NCBI GenBank assembly: GCA_905212515.1 | Contig: CAJMEU010000045.1 | Coordinates: 1 to 18,103, forward strand | Source: an uncultured Oscillospiraceae bacterium | GTDB taxonomy: Bacteria > Bacillota > Clostridia > Oscillospirales > Ruminococcaceae | DNA: 18,103 nucleotides | Direction of reading: 5' to 3' | In this document: positions 6,233 through 12,831 of the stretch, one piece after another | How the letters are laid out: each line of letters opens with the position of its first letter | Numbering within the stretch: position 1 is the stretch's first letter | The notes under the pieces: generated by a model | Seen by the model: the letters and a program-made list of their open reading frames with translations, nothing else | The model's database searches: none | Told to the model about the DNA's origin: nothing | Made by a program: the position numbers and the translations under genes

Positions 6233-7780
6233 TTACAGCGGGATATTGCCGTGCTTTTTGCGCGGCTTATCCACATGTTTGCCCTCCAGCGCTTCGAAGG
6301 CGCTGATGACGTGCTTGCGCGTTTCGCTGGGCATGATGACGTCGTCCACATAGCCGCGGGCCGCCGCCACATAGGGGTTCATCATGGCGTCCTGGTACTC
6401 GGCGATCTTGGCCTTGCGCTCGGCTGCGGGATCGGCCGCGGCCTTGATGCCCTTGGCGAAGATGATGTTGGCCGCGCCGTCCGCGCCCATGACGGCGATC
6501 TCGGCGTCGGGCCAGGCGAACACCATGTCCGCGCCCAAGTGCTTGGAGCACATGCCGATGTACGCGCCGCCGTAGGCCTTGCGGGTGATGACGGTGACCT
6601 TGGGCACCGTGGCCTCGCTGTAGGCGTAGAGCATTTTGGCGCCGTGGCGGATGATGCCGCCGTGCTCCTGCTGGGTGCCGGGCAAGAAGCCGGGCACGTC
6701 CTCCAGGGTCAGCAGGGGGATGTTGAAGGAATCGCAGGTGCGGATGAAGCGGGAGGCCTTATCCGAGGCGTTGATGTCCAGGCAGCCGGCCATGGCCTTG
6801 GGCTGGCTGGCGATGACGCCCACGCTTTTGCCGTTCATGCGGATGAAGGCGGTGATGATGTTGCGGGCATAGTGCTGCTGGTACTCCATCACCTCGCCGC
6901 CGTCGGCCAGGCTTTGGATAACGGCCAGCATGTCGTAGGGCTTGTTGGGGTTTTCCGGCACCAGGCTGTTCAGGGCCTCGTCCTCGCGGTTCAGGTCGTC
7001 CGTGCAGCCGTACACGGGCGCGGGGTCCAGGTTGTTCTGGGGCAGGAAGCTGAGGAGGCGGCGGATCTGGGCGATGCACTCGTCCTCGCTGTCGGCCGAG
7101 AAGTGGGCGCAGCCGCTGGTGGCGTTGTGGGCCATGGCGCCGCCCAGGCTTTCGGCCGTCACATCCTCGCCGGTGACGGCCTTGATGACCTGGGGCCCGG
7201 TGATGTACATCTGGCCCGTGCCCTTCACCATGAAGATGAAGTCCGTCAGCGCCGGGGAATACACCGCGCCGCCGGCGCAGGGGCCCATGATGACGCTGAT
7301 CTGGGGGATGACGCCCGAGGCCATGGTGTTGTTGTAGAAGATGCGGCCGTAGCCCGCCAGGGCGTCCACGCCCTCCTGGATGCGGGCGCCGCCGGAATCG
7401 TTGATGCAGATCATGGGCGCGCCCACTTTCAGGGCCGCCTCCTGGGCGGCGGCGATCTTGGCGGCGTGCATCTCGCCCAACGAGCCGCCGATGACGGTGA
7501 AGTCCTGGGCCGCCGCGTAGGTGAGGCGGCCATCGATGGTGCCGTAGCCGGTGACCACGCCCTCGCCGGGCACCTCTTTTTTGTCCATGCCGAAGTTCGT
7601 GCAGCGGTGCTTCACGAACAGGCCGGTCTCGACGAAGCTGCCCTCGTCAAACAATTTCTCCAGCCGCTCGCGGGCGGTCTGCTTGCCGGCGGCGTGCTGC
7701 TTGGCCACGGCCTTTTCGCCGCCGCCCTCCCGCAGGCGCGCCTTCAGCGCCAGCAGCTGTTCCTGTTTTGCTGTTGCCAA
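6233..7780 (-). CDS. mmdA: Biotin-dependent acyl-CoA carboxyltransferase (MmdA/PccB family)
   Basis: 515-residue soluble carboxyltransferase that moves the carboxyl group of an acyl-CoA to biotin, the first step of a sodium-pump decarboxylase. Both crotonase-like halves are present: KQTARERLEKLFDEGSF near the N-terminus, INDSGGARIQEG, MGPCAGGAVYSPA (165-177), and in the second half DVPGFLPGTQQEHGGIIRHG and RKAYGGAYIGM. The oxyanion-hole glycines are kept. Where propionyl-CoA carboxylases have Asp (D422 in Streptomyces PccB), this protein has Ile408, as reported for the acetyl-CoA-accepting paralogue. With the upstream mdcA-like gene, malonyl-CoA is a plausible substrate; methylmalonyl-CoA remains the family default, so the symbol is at family level only. 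Translation starts at TTG: AGGAGG lies 8 bases upstream, and no ATG is better placed. Confidence 0.93.
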   Translation of the reverse strand: MATAKQEQLLALKARLREGGGEKAVAKQHAAGKQTARERLEKLFDEGSFVETGLFVKHRCTNFGMDKKEVPGEGVVTGYGTIDGRLTYAAAQDFTVIGGSLGEMHAAKIAAAQEAALKVGAPMICINDSGGARIQEGVDALAGYGRIFYNNTMASGVIPQISVIMGPCAGGAVYSPALTDFIFMVKGTGQMYITGPQVIKAVTGEDVTAESLGGAMAHNATSGCAHFSADSEDECIAQIRRLLSFLPQNNLDPAPVYGCTDDLNREDEALNSLVPENPNKPYDMLAVIQSLADGGEVMEYQQHYARNIITAFIRMNGKSVGVIASQPKAMAGCLDINASDKASRFIRTCDSFNIPLLTLEDVPGFLPGTQQEHGGIIRHGAKMLYAYSEATVPKVTVITRKAYGGAYIGMCSKHLGADMVFAWPDAEIAVMGADGAANIIFAKGIKAAADPAAERKAKIAEYQDAMMNPYVAAARGYVDDVIMPSETRKHVISAFEALEGKHVDKPRKKHGNIPL

Positions 7781-7853
7781 ATGAAATTCCTCCTGTCTGA
7801 ATCATGTTCTATCATTGCAATTGATCGGTTCCGGGTGAATGGCAGGCCCTTCC

Positions 7854-8270
7854 TTACCTGGGCAGAGCCAGGGCCTGCCGCTGCAGCCGTTCCTCCTGTG
7901 CGTTCGCAGGCTCCAGCGTCACGCCATGGGGCTGGGGGCGTCCGTCCCCGCCCACGTTCACAAAGGTGATGAAGCCTTCCAGCAGCACCTGGCCGCGCAC
8001 ATTCAGCTGGATATGGGACACCATGCTGGTGCGCCCCGCGTGGATGGCTTTGCTCACCAGCTCCACGATCTCGCCCAACTGGATGGGCCGGGTGAAGTTC
8101 ATGCCGTGGATCTTCACGCAGACGATGTTCTGCGCGGGCAGGTGCACGGCCGCGGCCATCAGGCCGGCCTCCACGAACCACTCGGCCGTGCGCCCCGCGA
8201 ACAGGGTTCCGTGGTGGTTCAGGTCCTCGCTTTTTACAAAATGGTGGGTCAGCACCGGCTGCATACGCAT
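7854..8270 (-). CDS. Hotdog-fold acyl-CoA thioesterase-like protein
   Basis: 138-residue single-domain hotdog protein of the YciA/ACOT type, which hydrolyses acyl-CoA thioesters. The segment LNHHGTLFAG (17-26) followed by a long helix matches the family's GTLFGG plus active-site helix, and NFTRPIQLGEIVEL resembles the following strands. The usual WxDE at the head of the helix reads W31-F32-V33-E34, so the common catalytic Asp is replaced by Val while the Glu is retained. An AGAGG ribosome site lies 9 bases before the ATG. It sits 31 bases after the CoA-transferase gene and 73 before the carboxyltransferase gene, clearly inside the operon. It may clear unwanted CoA esters or adjust the acetyl-CoA pool; a non-thioesterase role is possible. 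Confidence 0.8.
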   Translation of the reverse strand: MRMQPVLTHHFVKSEDLNHHGTLFAGRTAEWFVEAGLMAAAVHLPAQNIVCVKIHGMNFTRPIQLGEIVELVSKAIHAGRTSMVSHIQLNVRGQVLLEGFITFVNVGGDGRPQPHGVTLEPANAQEERLQRQALALPR

Positions 8271-8301
8271 GGTCTATCGCCTCTTTCCCGCTGTGCTCGG
8301 C

Positions 8302-9939
8302 TTATTCGGACTTTTTCCTGAAGCGCTCGGGCACTTCATACAGGCCGCCGGAGATCTCGGCGATCTCCTCCAGGCTTTTGGCGGCCAGCAGGTCTTTGTT
8401 GGCCGCGGCCGGGGAGATGGCCAGGTCCTCGGGGTAGGCCACCTTGCCGGCGGCGCGCATCTCGTCGACGGCCGCTTTGCTGACCAGGTCGCCGATGGGC
8501 GTGCCCTGGGCCACCGCGCCCAGCAGGCGGGTGCGCTCCTCGGCGTTCTGGGCCTGGTAGAGATAGGCGACGCCCTGCTCGGTGACGACGTGGGTCACGT
8601 CCTCGCCGTACATCATTACCGGGGCGGCGGCCATGCCGGCCTTTTTGCCGATATCCACCGCGTCCAGCACGGGCACGAAGCCGGGGCCGAACTTGCTGCG
8701 GCTCTTCATCATCTGCACCACCATCTTGCGGCCCGAGGCCATGGAGCCGTTCAGCGGCTGCATATCCAGCCAGGCCTTGGTGGTGTGGCGGCGCCCGCCG
8801 GAACTGTTGCCCATATTGGGCGCGCCGCCGTAGCCGCTGAGGCGGCCGTTGGTGACGGTGGAGGAGTTGCCCACATAATCCATCTGCAGCGTGCCGCCCA
8901 GGAACAGGTCCATGCCGTAGAGGCCGGCCACCTGAGCCGCCGCGCGGTTGGAGCGCAGGGCCCCGTCCGGGCCGGTGAAGAAGATGTCCGGCCGGGCGGC
9001 GGTGTATTTATCCATGCCCAGCTCGCCGCCGAAGGCGCACACCTGCTTGACCCATCCGTCCTCGATGGCGGGGATCAGCGTGGGGTGGGGGTTCAGCACC
9101 CAGTGGGTGCAGATCTTGCCCTTGAGGTCCAGCATGTTGCCGAAGGTGGGCAGCAGCAGCTCGATGGCCGCGCCGTTGTAGCCGATGCCGTGGTTCAGGC
9201 TGGTGACGCCGTGCTTGGCGTAGATACCCTTGATGACCATCATGCCCATGAGGATGTGGGCGTCCTGGATCTTGGCCGGGTCGCGGGTGAACAGCGGCTC
9301 CATGGGATAGGGCTCGCTGGCCTTCACGATGTAGTCCACCCAGCCGCCGGGGATGTCCACGCGGGGCAGGTCCTTTTCGTCCACGATGTTGTTCACCTGG
9401 GCGATGACGATGCCGTTTTTAAAGGCCGCCGCTTCGGTGAGCATGGGGGTCTCCTCGGTGTTGTAGCCCGTGTACAGGTTGCCGTTTTTGTCGGCCCGGT
9501 CCGCGGCGATGAGGCACACGTTGGGCGTCAGGTCCACATACAGGCGGCCGTACAGCTCGAGATATGTATGGATGGCGCCGATGCGCAGTTTGTTGTCCGC
9601 CAGCATCTGGGCCAGGCGCAGGCTCTGCACGCCGGCAAAGGCGAAGTTGATCTCCTCGGCGATGCCCTCCTCGAACAAATCCAGATGTTCATCCAGGGAG
9701 ATGGAGGGGATGATCATGTTCAGCCCGTGCACCTTGGCCGGGTCCAGTTTGGTCATGGCGCCGGCCAGGAAGGCCGCCTGCTTTTGGTTGCAGCCCTCCA
9801 GCACCACTTTGTCTCCGGGGTGGATGACCCCCTCCAAAAAGGGCACGATGTCCTGTGTGTCCACTACTTTTCCCGCGGTATACTGCTTTACCGCGTCCAT
9901 GCGCTCGTGCTTGGAACGCCGTTCCTTATCCCAGATCAT
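8302..9939 (-). CDS. mdcA: Malonate decarboxylase alpha-subunit-like CoA/ACP transferase
   Basis: 545-residue protein matching MdcA/MadA, the transferase that loads malonate in malonate decarboxylases by exchanging it with an acetyl thioester. Shared family features include PGDKVVLEGCNQKQA (41-55), GAIHTYLELYGR (121-132), DRADKNGNLYTG (147-158), LNHGIGY (248-254), NPHPTLIPAIEDG (283-295), FGGELGMDKYTAARPDIFFTG (303-323, containing E306) and YGGAPNMG...GRRHTTKAW (370-390). In some bacteria the isolated alpha subunit works as malonate:acetyl-CoA transferase. I start at 9939, where IWDKERRSKHER aligns with the family N-terminus; an in-frame ATG at 10002 with AAGGG close upstream would add 21 residues. 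First gene of the operon, divergent from a LysR regulator. No partner ACP gene is present. General annotation could call it an acetyl-CoA hydrolase/transferase. Confidence 0.92.
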   Translation of the reverse strand: MIWDKERRSKHERMDAVKQYTAGKVVDTQDIVPFLEGVIHPGDKVVLEGCNQKQAAFLAGAMTKLDPAKVHGLNMIIPSISLDEHLDLFEEGIAEEINFAFAGVQSLRLAQMLADNKLRIGAIHTYLELYGRLYVDLTPNVCLIAADRADKNGNLYTGYNTEETPMLTEAAAFKNGIVIAQVNNIVDEKDLPRVDIPGGWVDYIVKASEPYPMEPLFTRDPAKIQDAHILMGMMVIKGIYAKHGVTSLNHGIGYNGAAIELLLPTFGNMLDLKGKICTHWVLNPHPTLIPAIEDGWVKQVCAFGGELGMDKYTAARPDIFFTGPDGALRSNRAAAQVAGLYGMDLFLGGTLQMDYVGNSSTVTNGRLSGYGGAPNMGNSSGGRRHTTKAWLDMQPLNGSMASGRKMVVQMMKSRSKFGPGFVPVLDAVDIGKKAGMAAAPVMMYGEDVTHVVTEQGVAYLYQAQNAEERTRLLGAVAQGTPIGDLVSKAAVDEMRAAGKVAYPEDLAISPAAANKDLLAAKSLEEIAEISGGLYEVPERFRKKSE

Positions 9940-10033
9940 AAAAGCCTCTGCTCCTTTCTCATCAATACTCTTGCTTTTCTCTCTGCTCCTGCTCTCAGCC
10001 ATATCACCCTTGACACGGCCGTCCTCTATGTAT

Positions 10034-10083
10034 ATTATAACATTGACATTTAATAACTTCTAATATATACTTTGTTACATATA
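10034..10083. promoter_or_regulatory. Divergent, overlapping promoters of the decarboxylase operon and LysR gene
   Basis: Rightward: TTGACA (10043-10048), 17 bases, TATACT (10066-10071), a strong promoter for the LysR gene. Leftward: TATAAT (10034-10039 on the minus strand) has only TAGAAG at the -35 position, as expected for a promoter needing an activator. The two overlap, so one bound regulator could act on both. Candidate LysR sites are two imperfect AT-rich inverted repeats: TTATAA...TAATAA (10035-10056) and TATATA...CATATA (10064-10083), the latter over the rightward -10 and start. Confidence 0.6.
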
Positions 10084-10114
10084 AATATCTTTTTTATCAT
10101 AAAAGAGGTGTGCC

Positions 10115-10999
10115 ATGGACATTCATTCCCTTACTTATTTCAAGCGGGTGGCCGAGCTGCAGCATATCACCCGCGCCTCGGAGGAACTGCGCGTGGCCCA
10201 GCCGTCCCTGAGCCGCACCATCGCCGGCCTGGAAGGGGAGCTGGGGGTGCGGCTGTTCACCCGGACGGGCAAGAATATCCGGCTGAACCAGTACGGAGAG
10301 ATCGTGCTGCGGCACACCAACCGCATTTTGCAGGAGCTGGAGGACATCGAAGCGGAACTGGCCGACGCCCGGGACCAGGGCAGCCGCAGCGTGACCATCT
10401 CGCTGTATGCCGCGTCCAAGCTGCTGCCCGAGCTGGTGATGGCGTTCAAGCGGGAGTACCCCTCCATCCGCCTGCACATCGTGCAGGATGACCTGGGCAC
10501 CCGGCAGCGCAGCGAGTGCGACCTGTCCATTTTCTCCTCCATCCAGCCCAGCCCGGCCGGAGCGGAAAACGAAGTGACGCTGATCGAGGAGGAGATCTTG
10601 CTGGCCCTGCCCGAAGCGAACCCCTTTGCCCAGCGGGACAGCGTGAGCCTGCAGGAGGTGGCCGGGGAGGAATTCATCTGCCTGCAGCGCGGCAAAAGCC
10701 TGCGCACCATCACGGACATGTACTGCAAAATGGCCGGCTTCGAGCCCAACGTCATCCTGGAGAGCGACAGCCCCGAGACCGTGCGCGAGCTGATCCGCGC
10801 GGGCATCGGCATCTCGTTCATCCCCTGCGTCACCTGGAGCGGCATCCAGACGGACCACATCGCGCTGGTGCCCATCTCCTTCCCCCAGTGCAAGCGGTAT
10901 ATCCATTTATCCTGGCGCAAGAACGGCTACCTGTCCCCCGCCGCCCTCCTTTTCCGGGATTTTGTGCGCAACTACTTCAAGGCGCTGCCGCCGGGGTGA
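10115..10999 (+). CDS. LysR-family transcriptional regulator
   Basis: 294-residue LysR-type regulator. The N-terminal helix-turn-helix (about 1-65) reads YFKRVAELQHITRASEEL, then VAQPSLSRTIAGLEGELG and VRLFTRTGK, the standard family pattern, followed by a coiled linker and a substrate-binding effector domain (about 90-290). AAGAGGTG precedes the ATG. It is divergent from the mdcA-like operon with 175 bases between start codons, the usual arrangement for a LysR protein controlling its neighbour. Malonate decarboxylase clusters in other bacteria are often controlled by a LysR-type MdcR or a GntR-type MdcY. An effector such as malonate or an acyl-CoA is inference. A bidirectional terminator follows, so the gene is monocistronic. 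Confidence 0.94.
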   Translation: MDIHSLTYFKRVAELQHITRASEELRVAQPSLSRTIAGLEGELGVRLFTRTGKNIRLNQYGEIVLRHTNRILQELEDIEAELADARDQGSRSVTISLYAASKLLPELVMAFKREYPSIRLHIVQDDLGTRQRSECDLSIFSSIQPSPAGAENEVTLIEEEILLALPEANPFAQRDSVSLQEVAGEEFICLQRGKSLRTITDMYCKMAGFEPNVILESDSPETVRELIRAGIGISFIPCVTWSGIQTDHIALVPISFPQCKRYIHLSWRKNGYLSPAALLFRDFVRNYFKALPPG

Positions 11000-11025
11000 C
11001 GGGCGGCGCGCCCGATGCATAAAAA

Positions 11026-11074
11026 GCCGCCCGCCGCGACCTGGAAACACAAGGTCACGGCGGGCGGCCGTTTT
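11026..11074. terminator. Bidirectional terminator between the LysR and TetR genes
   Basis: The stem GCCGCCCGCCG (11026-11036) pairs with 11058-11068, extended across one mismatch by GACCT (11038-11042) with AGGTC (11052-11056). AAAAA precedes it and TTTT follows at 11071-11074. It lies between the convergent LysR and TetR genes and fits termination of both. Confidence 0.85.
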
Positions 11075-11097
11075 GTATGAAGTTTCCCGCGGGGCGC

Positions 11098-11661
11098 TTA
11101 TTCCTCCGCGGCCGGGAACGCGCTTTGCAGAACGCGGGCCAGCAGGCCTTCCATCGAGGGGGTCTGGGCCACCGCGGACTGGATCACCGCGCTCTCCAGC
11201 AAAAACATCAGCTCGTAGGCGGTCTCCTCCGGGTCGCCGGCAAAGGTGCGGCTGCGGCGCAGGCGGGCGGCCAGCGCCTCTTCCAGCTCTTTATGGCGGG
11301 CCAGGATCCTCTCTTTGATCTCCGGCATGGACAGCGAGAGCGTGTACAGCATCAAAATAAAGCGGCTTTGGCTGTTGTCTGCCAAAAGTTCGTGCAGTTT
11401 TTCCCGGCGCGCGGCGCCCTGGCGCGTGTGCAGGATATCCTCCAGAACGTTGGAGACGTCCAGCAGCGCGTTGTCCGCCATCAGCAGCAGAATTTCGTCC
11501 TTGCTGGTGAAATAGTGGTGCACCAGCCCGGTGGCGATGCCCGCCTGCTGTGCAATATCCTTCACAGAAGTGGATTCGTACGAGCCGTTGCGGATCATAC
11601 ATGTTTGCAGCGCGCGGCCGATCTCGATGCGGCGCTGTTCTGAAATAGAGGGCCTGCCCAT
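11098..11661 (-). CDS. TetR-family transcriptional repressor
   Basis: 187-residue TetR/AcrR regulator. The N-terminal DNA-binding domain has TSVKDIAQQAGIATGLVHHY (31-50) followed by FTSKDEILLLM, the standard TetR helix-turn-helix and fourth helix; the rest is a helical ligand-binding and dimerisation domain. AGGAG lies about 8 bases before the ATG. The gene is divergent from the SGNH hydrolase/acyl-ligase genes across a 313-base gap that contains a perfect palindrome, so it likely represses them. An extended -10 (TGCTATGAT, TATGAT at 11711-11716 on the minus strand) is a possible promoter for tetR itself. Given its neighbours, a fatty acid, acyl thioester or membrane-active compound is a sensible ligand guess, but the sequence does not show it. 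Confidence 0.93.
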   Translation of the reverse strand: MGRPSISEQRRIEIGRALQTCMIRNGSYESTSVKDIAQQAGIATGLVHHYFTSKDEILLLMADNALLDVSNVLEDILHTRQGAARREKLHELLADNSQSRFILMLYTLSLSMPEIKERILARHKELEEALAARLRRSRTFAGDPEETAYELMFLLESAVIQSAVAQTPSMEGLLARVLQSAFPAAEE

Positions 11662-11842
11662 TTACAATTCTCCTACCAATTTTCGCGTTGTGGAAAACAT
11701 TATCGCACTTATCATAGCACAAGCAAGGGTAAAAATGAAGTGTTTTTTCCCGCGCCCTTGTTCGACACGATTTTTCTTTATGCATTTTAGACAATAGGTT
11801 ATGCGGATTTTACAAATTATTCACAAACTTGCCGGCCACCGA

Positions 11843-11898
11843 TTGACAGAGAAGGGGAAACGTGTTTTACTGAATTTATAGATTGGTTGGCCAACCAA
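11843..11898 (+). promoter_or_regulatory. Promoter and 16-bp palindromic operator of the hydrolase/ligase genes
   Basis: TTGACA (11843-11848) and TTTACT (11866-11871) are 17 bases apart, giving a start near 11878. Just downstream is the perfect palindrome TTGGTTGGCCAACCAA (11883-11898), placed where a bound dimer would block initiation. With the divergent TetR gene next door it is the likely TetR operator. The rest of the 11662-11974 gap holds a probable tetR promoter near 11711 and no further gene. Confidence 0.7.
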
Positions 11899-11974
11899 GA
11901 AATAAACTGCATTTCCCGTTCTTATCCCATTCCTGTTCCCGTTCCTTCACCCAACATGTTTCAGAGGTTTTGCC

Positions 11975-12754
11975 ATGAACATTTTCGCAGGGTCCCTGCT
12001 GCTGGCGGCGTGCATCGGCGCGGGCGTTTGGATCAAACTGCACGGTTCGTTCCGGCCGGGCAACGGCCCGGCGTACGACCCCAAGCAGGTCCATCCCGAC
12101 CCCGCCAGCCCGCTGCGGGGCAAAACGATCTTCTGCCTAGGCTCCTCCGTGACGGCGGGGATGGCTGCGCGCGGAGTCTCCTTTGTGGATTATATGGCCA
12201 AGATCGACGGCTGTACCATGATTGAGGAGGCCGTGGCGGCATCCACCCTGGCGGACCGGGGGCCGCGCTCCTACCTGCGGCGGCTGCGGCGGCATCCGGC
12301 CACAAAGCATCCCATCGACTGCTTTTTGTGCCAGCTTTCCACCAACGACGCCACCTTCCGCAGCAGCATCGGGCAGATCAGCGATTCCTTTGACCCGGCG
12401 GATTTTGACGTGAAGACCACGGTGGGCGGCATGGAGGCCATCATCGCCTTTGCCGAGAAGACCTGGAACTGCCCCGTGGTGTTTTACACGGGCACCCGCT
12501 ACGACAACCCGCGCTATCACAAGCTGGTGAACCTGCTGCTGGAATTGCAGGAGAAGTGGGGGATCGAAGTGATCGACCTGTGGCACGACGGAGAGATGTG
12601 CCGGGTGAGCGAAACGGACTACAAGCTGTATATGAACGACGGCGTCCACCCCACCAAGGCGGGGTATCTGCACTGGTGGACACCGGCCATACAAAAGCAA
12701 CTGTACAAAATTTTTGCCCGGGACGGCAAGGCCGCCCCGGCGCAAACGCCGTGA
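11975..12754 (+). CDS. Membrane-anchored SGNH/GDSL hydrolase
   Basis: 259-residue SGNH-family hydrolase, a group of esterases, lipases and carbohydrate O-acyl-hydrolases. After an N-terminal hydrophobic segment (about 1-20) come LGSSVTAG with nucleophile S58, LSTND with N124, and DGVHP with D222 and H225, the catalytic Asp-x-x-His. The usual GDS is GSS here. The hydrophobic segment includes LLAAC, a lipobox-like sequence ending at C13, but there is no basic N-terminus, so membrane anchor versus lipoprotein is open. AGAGG lies about 8 bases before the ATG. First gene behind the palindromic operator; closely related to both halves of the next gene. Its substrate is unknown; cell-surface lipid or glycan esters are possible. 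Confidence 0.87.
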   Translation: MNIFAGSLLLAACIGAGVWIKLHGSFRPGNGPAYDPKQVHPDPASPLRGKTIFCLGSSVTAGMAARGVSFVDYMAKIDGCTMIEEAVAASTLADRGPRSYLRRLRRHPATKHPIDCFLCQLSTNDATFRSSIGQISDSFDPADFDVKTTVGGMEAIIAFAEKTWNCPVVFYTGTRYDNPRYHKLVNLLLELQEKWGIEVIDLWHDGEMCRVSETDYKLYMNDGVHPTKAGYLHWWTPAIQKQLYKIFARDGKAAPAQTP

Positions 12755-12831
12755 GGCGATCCGCATTATTTTTATTGTGAAAAGCCGCTGTCCGGGTGTG
12801 CCGGCCGGCGGTTTGGAAGGAGATTTTTTCT

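Noticed and set aside
4290..9939. Simple annotation as a methylmalonyl-CoA or glutaconyl-CoA decarboxylase operon
   Set aside because: The pump subunits alone would allow it, but the first gene matches MdcA/MadA over its full length. No mutase, epimerase or glutaconate CoA-transferase is present. It is kept as the main alternative, not the preferred call.
7966..10053. A very long plus-strand open frame opposite the mdcA-like gene
   Set aside because: Its translation is low-complexity (H, G, Q, A, V rich) and mirrors the codon bias of the real minus-strand gene; it has no family motifs. Similar antisense frames at 181-1926, 5879-7969 and 15625-18063 are rejected for the same reason.
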